This document shows positions 33,579-38,863 of a stretch of 38,863 bases of DNA, piece by piece. Made by a program: the position numbers and the translations under genes. The stretch's first letter is position 1, and every line of letters begins with the position of its first letter. Under the pieces are notes generated by a model. It saw only the letters and a list, made by a program, of their open reading frames with translations, was not told the origin of the DNA and did no database searches. This DNA comes from Palsa-661 sp035535015 (lineage in GTDB: Bacteria; Actinomycetota; Acidimicrobiia; Acidimicrobiales; UBA8190), in assembly GCA_035535015.1 (NCBI GenBank), contig DATLQU010000031.1, positions 1-38,863 of the forward strand, in the 5' to 3' direction.

Positions 33579-34210
33579 CCACGACCGCCCCCGGTGGATC
33601 CGGCCGTCACGCGGCGCGCCAGCGGACCACCAAGGAGACGACGGTGAAGGTCGACCTGTCTCTGGACGGATCGGGACACGTCGAGGTGGAGACCGGTCTG
33701 CCTTTCTTCGACCACATGCTGGCGCAGCTCGGACGCCACGGCGGCTTCGATCTCGTCATCACGGCCCGGGGAGACCTCGAGGTGGACGCCCACCACACGG
33801 TGGAGGACGTCGGCATCGTGCTCGGTGACGCCTGTGGGGCGGCACTCGGGGACAAAGCCGGCGTCCGCCGCTTCGCCTCCCTGGCCCTGCCCCTGGACGA
33901 GGCCCTGGTCGAGGTGGCCCTCGACCTGTCGGGCCGGCCCTTTCTCGTCTACGACGTGCCCTTCGCTCCCGAGACCCCGTCGCTCGGGTCGCCGCCGTTC
34001 GATCCCCAGCTGGCCGAGGAGTTCTGGCGAGCCTTCGTCACCGCCGCCGGCCTGACTCTCCACGTGCGGCTGGTGTCAGGCAAGAACACCCACCACATCC
34101 TGGAGGCGTCGTTCAAGGCGGCGGCGCGCTGTCTACGCGACGCCGTGCGGGTGGAGGGCGGGGCCGTGCCTTCCACCAAGGGCACTCTCTCCACCAAGGG
34201 CACTCTCTGA
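33575..34210 (+). CDS. hisB: Imidazoleglycerol-phosphate dehydratase
   Basis: Dehydrates IGP to imidazole acetol phosphate; Mn-dependent. 211 residues with start ATG overlapping the hisC stop. Conserved metal-binding motifs are LPFFDHMLAQLGRHGGFDL, DAHHTVEDVGIVLG and GKNTHHILEASFKA. The histidinol-phosphatase domain of enteric HisB is absent, so this is the monofunctional form. The C-terminus, normally PSTKG-L, is duplicated (STKGTLSTKGTL) by an 18-bp tandem repeat. Confidence 0.97.
   Translation: MTTTAPGGSGRHAARQRTTKETTVKVDLSLDGSGHVEVETGLPFFDHMLAQLGRHGGFDLVITARGDLEVDAHHTVEDVGIVLGDACGAALGDKAGVRRFASLALPLDEALVEVALDLSGRPFLVYDVPFAPETPSLGSPPFDPQLAEEFWRAFVTAAGLTLHVRLVSGKNTHHILEASFKAAARCLRDAVRVEGGAVPSTKGTLSTKGTL
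34172..34207 (+). repeat. 18-bp duplication at the hisB 3' end
   Basis: Two identical copies (34172-34189, 34190-34207) end at the hisB stop and repeat the codons for STKGTL in frame. Confidence 0.95.
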
Positions 34211-34235
34211 GCACCGACGCGGAAGGGTCAATCTG

Positions 34236-34856
34236 ATGATCGCCGTTCTCGACTACGGCATCGGCAATTTGCGCTCGGCGGAGAAGGCCCTGGTGCATCT
34301 GGGAGCCGACGCCCGCCTGGTGACGGACCCCGACGAGGCCGCCGGCGCCGCCGGGGTGGTCCTTCCCGGAGTGGGTGCCTTCGGGGCCTGTGCCGCGGCC
34401 CTGCGTCGCAGCGGCCTCGATGAGGTGGCCGTCGCCGCCCTCGAGCGGGGGACGCCCTTCTTCGGTATCTGTGTCGGTCTCCAGCTGCTCTACGAGGGCT
34501 CGGTGGAGGCGCCGGGCGTACCCGGACTCGGCTTCGTGCCCGGCATGGTCGGTGATCTGCCGCCCGGGGTGAAGCGACCGCAGATCCAGTGGAACCGCCT
34601 CCGGCGTCGTCGGGCCGACGCCGCGCTCCTGGCCGGACTGGACGACGAGTCCTGGGTCTACTTCGTCCACTCCTTCGCCCCCGGTGACGGCGACGACGTG
34701 GTCGCCACCTGTGACTACGGAGGGGACGTGACCGCCGCCATCGAACGGGGCCCCGTGTGGGGGACCCAGTTCCACCCCGAGAAGTCCGGCACGGTGGGTC
34801 TGGCCATCCTCGACAATTTCATCGGTGCCTGCGAAGGCCGGACCGGGGCCGTCTGA
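34236..34856 (+). CDS. hisH: Imidazole glycerol phosphate synthase glutaminase subunit
   Basis: Class I glutamine amidotransferase that feeds ammonia to HisF. 206 residues from the ATG at 34236 with GGAAGGG 8 nt upstream. Catalytic triad C79 (FFGICVGLQLLYEG), H180 and E182 (WGTQFHPEKSG). YGIGNLRS and LPGVGAFG are the N-terminal family motifs. hisA starts 2 bp after its stop. Confidence 0.97.
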   Translation: MIAVLDYGIGNLRSAEKALVHLGADARLVTDPDEAAGAAGVVLPGVGAFGACAAALRRSGLDEVAVAALERGTPFFGICVGLQLLYEGSVEAPGVPGLGFVPGMVGDLPPGVKRPQIQWNRLRRRRADAALLAGLDDESWVYFVHSFAPGDGDDVVATCDYGGDVTAAIERGPVWGTQFHPEKSGTVGLAILDNFIGACEGRTGAV

Positions 34857-34858
34857 GA

Positions 34859-35599
34859 ATGGAGCTCTTCGCCGCCATCGACCTGCGCGACGGCGCCGCC
34901 GTCCGGCTCGTCCAGGGCGATTTCTCGCGCCAGCGCGGCTACGGCGATCCCGTGGCTCTGGCCCGGCGCTACGTGGAGGGCGGGGCCCGGTGGATCCACA
35001 TGGTCGATCTCGATGCGGCGCGTACGGGGGCCCCCGTCAACCGCGACACCGTCCTGGCCGTGGCCGCCGCCGTCGACGTCCGGCTCCAAGTGGGGGGAGG
35101 GGTCCGCAGTGCCGAGACCGCCGCGGCGCTGCTCGACGGTGGTGTGACCAGAGTCGTCCTGGGCACGTCGGCGGTGGGCGATCCCGATCTGGTCCGGGCC
35201 CTGGCCGACCGGTACCCGGCCCGGGTGGCGGTGGGGCTCGACCACCGCGGCGGGGGGGCCCAGGTGGCCGTGGCCGGTTGGGAGAAGGCTTCGGACTCCA
35301 CCGTGGCCGACGTGCTGGACCTCTTCTGCGCCGTTCCCCTGGCGGCCGTCATCGTCACCGCCATCGAGCGCGACGGCGCCATGAGCGGTCCCGATCTCGA
35401 CGGTCTGCGGGCCGTCCTGGAGGCCACCACGCACGACGTGGTGGCCTCCGGTGGGGTACGCGGCGCCGCCGACCTCGCCACCCTGGCCCACATGGAGGCC
35501 GGGGGCCGCCGCCTGGCCGGAGCGATCGTGGGAACCGCCCTCGTCGAGGGCGCCGTCAGTGTCGAGGAGGCGATCGCCGCGTGCGCAGCGTCCGGGTAG
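34859..35599 (+). CDS. hisA: ProFAR isomerase (HisA type, perhaps PriA)
   Basis: Beta/alpha-barrel isomerase of the fourth histidine step. 246 residues, ATG at 34859. D8 (AAIDLRDG), D128 (AVGLDHRGG) and D172 (ERDG) occupy the catalytic Asp positions of the family, and phosphate-binding GGGVRS and SGGVRG are present. Many actinobacteria use bifunctional PriA (HisA and TrpF). By eye the Trp of the RGRGW segment of mycobacterial PriA is kept (W141) but the Arg equivalent to R143 is Ala, which favours HisA only. Its last 19 nt overlap hisF. Confidence 0.93.
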   Translation: MELFAAIDLRDGAAVRLVQGDFSRQRGYGDPVALARRYVEGGARWIHMVDLDAARTGAPVNRDTVLAVAAAVDVRLQVGGGVRSAETAAALLDGGVTRVVLGTSAVGDPDLVRALADRYPARVAVGLDHRGGGAQVAVAGWEKASDSTVADVLDLFCAVPLAAVIVTAIERDGAMSGPDLDGLRAVLEATTHDVVASGGVRGAADLATLAHMEAGGRRLAGAIVGTALVEGAVSVEEAIAACAASG

Positions 35600-36351
35600 T
35601 GCCCTGTCTCGACGTGGACGACGGGCGCGTCGTGAAGGGCGTGCGCTTCGTCGACCTGATCGATGCCGGCGACCCGGTGGAGTTGGCCTCTCGTTACGAC
35701 GCCGAAGGCGCCGACGAGCTCGTCTTCCTCGACATCACGGCCTCGGCCCATGGACGCGACACCATGGTGGAGGTCGTGGCCCGCACGGCCGAGCAGGTCT
35801 TCATCCCGTTCACCGTGGGCGGAGGCGTCCGGCGGGCCGAGGATGCCCGACGCCTGTTGCGGGCGGGAGCCGACAAGGTCGCGCTCAACACCGCCGCCCT
35901 TCTCGAACCCGAGCTCGTCCGCACGCTGGCCGGCGAGTTCGGCGCCCAGTGCGTGGTGGTGGCCATCGACGCCCGCCACCGGCCGACGGGCGGGGGCTGG
36001 GAGGTCTATACCCACGGAGGCCGAGAGAACACCGGACAGGACGCGGTGTCCTGGGCGCAACGCTGCGCCGCCGGTGGTGCCGGCGAGATCCTGCTCACCT
36101 CCATGGACCGCGATGGCACCCGCCTCGGATTCGATCTGGAACTCACCCGGGCCGTGGTGGACGCCGTCTCTGTCCCCGTCGTCGCCTCGGGAGGGGTCGG
36201 AACCCTGGGCCATCTGGTCGACGGGGCCCGCGTGGGCGGGGCCGACGCCGTCCTGGCCGCCTCCATCTTCCATCGGCGCGAACACACCATCGCCGAGGCC
36301 AAGGCCTACATGGCGGACCACGGGATCATCGTCCGCCCTCCCGTGTCGTGA
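35581..36351 (+). CDS. hisF: Imidazole glycerol phosphate synthase cyclase subunit
   Basis: 256 residues from the GTG at 35581, inside hisA. Catalytic D11 (VPCLDVDDGRVVKG) and D130 (VVAIDAR), plus TVGGGVR, NTAA, TSMDRDGT and ASGGVG phosphate-binding loops of the barrel. Pairs with HisH. The stop codon lies in a 23-bp repeat and is followed by two copies of the last codons. The GroES-like gene follows after 150 bp. Confidence 0.97.
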   Translation: MRSVRVVPCLDVDDGRVVKGVRFVDLIDAGDPVELASRYDAEGADELVFLDITASAHGRDTMVEVVARTAEQVFIPFTVGGGVRRAEDARRLLRAGADKVALNTAALLEPELVRTLAGEFGAQCVVVAIDARHRPTGGGWEVYTHGGRENTGQDAVSWAQRCAAGGAGEILLTSMDRDGTRLGFDLELTRAVVDAVSVPVVASGGVGTLGHLVDGARVGGADAVLAASIFHRREHTIAEAKAYMADHGIIVRPPVS

Positions 36352-36403
36352 TCGTCCACCCTCCCGTGTCGTGATCGTCCACCCTCCCGTTTCGTAATCG
36401 TCC
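36328..36403 (+). repeat. 23-bp tandem repeat (3.3 copies) across the hisF stop
   Basis: Units 36328-36350, 36351-36373, 36374-36396 plus 7 bp, with one change between units 1 and 2 and two between 2 and 3. Each carries the last hisF codons (PPVS) and a stop. GTG overlaps each TGA, giving two consecutive 8-codon ORFs (VIVHPPVS), the second ending in TAA at 36397. Confidence 0.95.
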
Positions 36404-36487
36404 GGGATCTCTCCGCTCTCATCAGAGCCCCCGGTGCCTGGGCTCGGGACCGGGCGGCAAGGGGAACGGGCCGTCGGGGCCATGCGG

Positions 36488-36500
36488 TACCGTGTCCTGG
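36488..36500 (+). promoter_or_regulatory. Leaderless promoter of the GroES-like gene (TACCGT)
   Basis: TACCGT (36488-36493) is followed by exactly 7 nt and GTG at 36501. It suggests that the GroES-like gene, hisI and trpE can be transcribed separately from hisD-hisF. Confidence 0.5.
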
Positions 36501-36836
36501 GTGGACTCCGCACCGTCGAGACCGTCGAAGCAGCCCATCACCATGCTGGCCGACCGGGTCCTGGCCCATGTGCCGGTGGCCGAAGGAGAGCGTCGGTCCC
36601 GGGCCGGCATCCTCATCCCGGCCACCGCTCAGGTCTCGCGCCGCCTGGCGTGGGCCGAGGTCTCGGCCGTGGGACCGCATGTCCGCACCATCAAGCCGGG
36701 GGACAAGGTGCTGTTCAATCCCGAAGACCACTTCGAGGTGGAGGTGCAGGGCGAGGAGTACGTGCTGCTGCGGGAACGGGACATCCACGCCGTGGCCTCG
36801 GAGCGCATCGACAGCGGGACCGGGCTCTATCTGTGA
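36501..36836 (+). CDS. GroES-like (Cpn10 fold) small protein in the his cluster
   Basis: 111 residues; GTG at 36501 preferred to GTG 36492 from the TACCGT spacing. The Cpn10 elements are visible: ITMLADRVLAHVPVAEGERRSRAGILIPATAQ (start and mobile loop), AEVSAVGP, KPGDKVLFNPEDHFEVEVQGEEYVLLRERDIHAV. A classical GroES is about 95 residues and usually adjoins groEL; here it is between hisF and hisI with no groEL. Such single Cpn10-like genes occur in actinobacteria. It could be a co-chaperone variant or a protein reusing the fold. It is linked to hisI by a chain of stop/start overlaps. Confidence 0.85.
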   Translation: MDSAPSRPSKQPITMLADRVLAHVPVAEGERRSRAGILIPATAQVSRRLAWAEVSAVGPHVRTIKPGDKVLFNPEDHFEVEVQGEEYVLLRERDIHAVASERIDSGTGLYL

Positions 36837-36888
36837 CCCCGGATCCATGACCCCGGACCTATGAACTCGGATCCATGAACCCGGTGCC
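36833..36888 (+). repeat. 14-bp tandem repeat (4 copies) between GroES-like gene and hisI
   Basis: Units at 36833, 36847, 36861 and 36875 of the form RTGAMYYCGGNYCY. Each contains an RTGA stop/start overlap. The GroES-like stop (36834) and the hisI ATG (36875) are inside the array. Between them are three 5-codon ORFs: GTG 36833 (MTPDP), ATG 36847 (MTPDL) and ATG 36861 (MNSDP), each ending in a TGA that overlaps the next ATG. Confidence 0.93.
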
Positions 36889-37318
36889 CGTTCCCGCAGA
36901 CCGCACGGCCACGCCGATCGAATTCGCAGAGACGGATCTCGACGTGATCGCGTTCAATTCCGACGGGCTCGTCCCCGCCATCGTTCAGGACGCCGGCGAC
37001 GGTGCCGTCCTCATGCTCGGCTATATGGACGCCACCGCTCTGCGCAGAACCCTCTCGAGTGGACGCTCGTGGTTCTGGAGTCGCAGCCGGGGCGAATACT
37101 GGTGCAAGGGTGAGACGTCGGGAGATCGGCAGTGGGTGCGGGCCGTGCACTACGACTGCGACGGCGACACCCTCCTCGTCACGGTGGACCAGGACGGCGC
37201 CGGTGCCTGTCACACCGGGGCCCGGAGCTGTTTCTACCGCGCCTTCGGCACCGGCCACGGTGACGCCCCCGGGGCCGGCCCGGCCGGCGGTGCCCCGGAC
37301 GCGCCCGCGCCCGGGTGA
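36875..37318 (+). CDS. hisI: Phosphoribosyl-AMP cyclohydrolase
   Basis: Opens the purine ring of PR-AMP, third step of histidine synthesis; zinc enzyme. 147 residues from the ATG at 36875. LVPAIVQDAGDGAVLMLGYMD, SRSRGEYWCKGETSGDRQWV and DCDGDTLLVTVDQDGAGACHTG carry the Asp and Cys ligands. The HisE domain found fused in enterics is absent. A Gly/Pro/Ala tail of about 25 residues follows. Its stop overlaps the trpE GTG. Confidence 0.96.
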   Translation: MNPVPVPADRTATPIEFAETDLDVIAFNSDGLVPAIVQDAGDGAVLMLGYMDATALRRTLSSGRSWFWSRSRGEYWCKGETSGDRQWVRAVHYDCDGDTLLVTVDQDGAGACHTGARSCFYRAFGTGHGDAPGAGPAGGAPDAPAPG

Positions 37319-38863
37319 CGGACTCTTCGGTGTCCGACCCCTGTCGGCCTGGCGGCGCGGCGTTTCGCTCCCTGGCCCGCAAGCACCGGATCGTCCCCGT
37401 CTGGCGCGAGATGGTGGCCGACACGGTGACTCCCGTCGGTGCCTTCCTACTGGTGGTGGGGGAGCGACCGGGATTCCTGCTCGAGTCGGTGGAGGGCGGT
37501 GAGCGCTGGGGCCGGTATTCGTTCGTGGGCCGCCGACCCCTGGCCACCGTGGTGGCGCACGGCCGGACGGTGACGACGACGGGCCCGTTGGCGCTCGCCC
37601 CCGAGGTGGTGGCGCGTGCCGGTGACGGGGTGCTGGCCACGGTCGAGGCCCTGCTCGACGTCTACCGGTCGCCCGAGCTCGCCGAGCTGCCCCCGTTGCA
37701 CGGCGGACTGGTGGGTTACCTGGGCTACGACGTCGTCCGCGAGGTGGAGCGCCTGCCCGACGTCCCCCCCGACGATCTCGGCTTCCCCGACGCCCGCCTC
37801 GACGTGATCGGCCAGCTCTGTGCCTTCGACCACTGGCGCCAGCGGGTGGTGCTGGTGGACAACGTGATCACCGACGACACCTGGAGCGAGGCCGAGGCCG
37901 ACAACGCCTACGCGGCCGCCGGCAGCCGCTTGGAGTCGTTGGCGACCGACCTCTTCCGCCCCCTGGCCGTGCCCGCCCTCGAGCCCCCGGACGGCGCCGA
38001 CGAGGTTCCGGCGGTGGACCGGACGATGGCGCCGGCCATGTTCATGGACGCCGTGTCGGTGGCCAAGGACCACATCACCGCCGGGGACATCTTCCAGGTC
38101 GTGCTGTCCCAGCGGTTCGACCTCGATCTCGACGCCGACCCGTTCGACGTGTACCGCGTCCTTCGGCTGGTGAACCCGAGCCCCTACCTGTACTTCCTCC
38201 GGGGCGAGGAATGCACCGTGGTGGGTTCGTCGCCCGAGCCCATGGTGCGGCTACGCGACGGGATCGTCACCTCGCGGCCCATCGCCGGGACACGGCGACG
38301 CGGTGCCACGGCGGCGGAGGACGAGAAGCTGGCGGCCGAGCTGGCCGAGCATCCGAAAGAGCTGGCGGAGCACGTGATGCTCGTCGACCTGGCCCGCAAC
38401 GACGTGGGACGGGTGGTGTCCTTCGGAACCGAGCACATCGACGAGTTCAAGACGGTCGAGCGTTACAGCCACGTCATGCATCTCACGTCCCAGGTCTCGG
38501 GCTGCCTGGCTCCCGGCAAGGGCCCCATCGATGTGCTGCGCGCCACCTTGCCGGCCGGCACCCTGTCGGGAGCCCCCAAGGTCCGGGCCATGCAGATCGT
38601 CGACGACCTCGAGCCCACCAAGCGGGGCATCTACGGAGGAGTGGTCGGGTACATCGACTTCTCGGGCAACCTCGATACGGCCATCGCCATCCGCACCATG
38701 GTCGTGAGTCCCCAGGGCCGGGCCTCGGTCCAGGCCGGCGCCGGCATTGTCGCCGACAGCGATCCGGCCCAGGAGCAAACCGAGTGTGAGGACAAGGCGG
38801 CCGCCCTTTTGGCCGCCGTCCCCGCCGCCCGCCGGGCCGGCAAGGCGCGTCGGGCGGCGTCCA
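37315..38863 (+). CDS. trpE: Anthranilate synthase component I (3' end outside window)
   Basis: GTG at 37315 overlaps the hisI stop (GTGA); the frame is open for 516 codons to the window edge. N-terminal LLES motif (55-58) of the Trp feedback site with its Ser-containing partner GRYSFVG, then the chorismate-binding domain: GDIFQVVLSQRFD, NPSPYLYFLRGEE, PIAGTRRRG, LVDLARNDVGRVV, TVERYSHVMHLTSQV, AGTLSGAPKVRAMQIV, GGVVGYIDFSG and AGAGIVADSDP. Only the last few residues are missing. It converts chorismate to anthranilate with the TrpG subunit. Coupling to hisI gives a his-trp gene order known in actinobacteria. Confidence 0.97.
   Translation, partial: MTDSSVSDPCRPGGAAFRSLARKHRIVPVWREMVADTVTPVGAFLLVVGERPGFLLESVEGGERWGRYSFVGRRPLATVVAHGRTVTTTGPLALAPEVVARAGDGVLATVEALLDVYRSPELAELPPLHGGLVGYLGYDVVREVERLPDVPPDDLGFPDARLDVIGQLCAFDHWRQRVVLVDNVITDDTWSEAEADNAYAAAGSRLESLATDLFRPLAVPALEPPDGADEVPAVDRTMAPAMFMDAVSVAKDHITAGDIFQVVLSQRFDLDLDADPFDVYRVLRLVNPSPYLYFLRGEECTVVGSSPEPMVRLRDGIVTSRPIAGTRRRGATAAEDEKLAAELAEHPKELAEHVMLVDLARNDVGRVVSFGTEHIDEFKTVERYSHVMHLTSQVSGCLAPGKGPIDVLRATLPAGTLSGAPKVRAMQIVDDLEPTKRGIYGGVVGYIDFSGNLDTAIAIRTMVVSPQGRASVQAGAGIVADSDPAQEQTECEDKAAALLAAVPAARRAGKARRAAS

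Noticed and set aside
36328..36888. CRISPR-like array
   Set aside because: Repeats are directly adjacent with no spacers and are 14-23 bp; no cas gene is nearby.

Overview
The window is GC-rich chromosomal DNA from an actinobacterium. Evidence for this is a mycothiol-synthase-like double GNAT protein (mshD), a polyprenol-phosphate mannose synthase-like gene, proteins ending in LAxTG sorting signals, GTG starts and GTGA/ATGA overlaps throughout, and many genes whose start codon lies 7-9 nt after a TANNNT hexamer (leaderless initiation). It resembles an uncultured member of the Acidimicrobiia, but the class is an inference. No rRNA, tRNA, CRISPR, transposase or phage gene was seen.

Layout. 1-525: end of a DUF948-like gene and a small membrane protein. 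526-2381: a visibly less GC-rich insert holding a long gene-free stretch, a small winged-helix protein and a three-helix membrane protein of unknown function. 4-7 kb: alaS-ruvX-mltG-aroE, tightly packed. 7.4-12 kb: an export island of four secreted or anchored proteins, including a tandem paralogue pair that share a 33-bp upstream element, and a two-module neocarzinostatin-like protein with an LAFTG sorting signal. 12.1-16.4 kb: MscS channel, RodA/FtsW-type SEDS protein, DUF151 nuclease and a second SEDS protein. 16.5-22 kb: ppk1, a flippase-like membrane protein, an AI-2E family permease and a dolichol-phosphate-mannose-synthase-like glycosyltransferase. 22.1-28.8 kb: OmpR-type two-component system, alpha/beta hydrolase, MaoC-like protein, small membrane protein, VIT1/CCC1-type transporter, mshD and nth. 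29.1-30.8 kb: a second pair of exported neocarzinostatin-like proteins, one with LAFTG. 31.1-38.9 kb: hisD-hisC-hisB-hisH-hisA-hisF, a GroES-like gene, hisI and trpE (cut by the window end).

Most genes are ordinary housekeeping. Three patterns stand out. First, short tandem repeats sit at gene ends. At three junctions (after aroE, at the hisF stop, and between the GroES-like gene and hisI) the unit is 17, 23 or 14 bp, all 3n-1, so each copy makes a tiny ORF whose stop overlaps the next start: a possible termination-reinitiation relay. Second, five exported proteins appear to share one disulphide-bearing Ig-like module with a Cys-Pro-Pro block, two of them carrying class E sortase-type signals. 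Third, the paralogue pair shares a 33-bp direct-repeat/palindrome element about 110 bp upstream of each start. Starts were chosen from overlaps, Shine-Dalgarno sequences or TANNNT spacing and often differ from the longest ORF.
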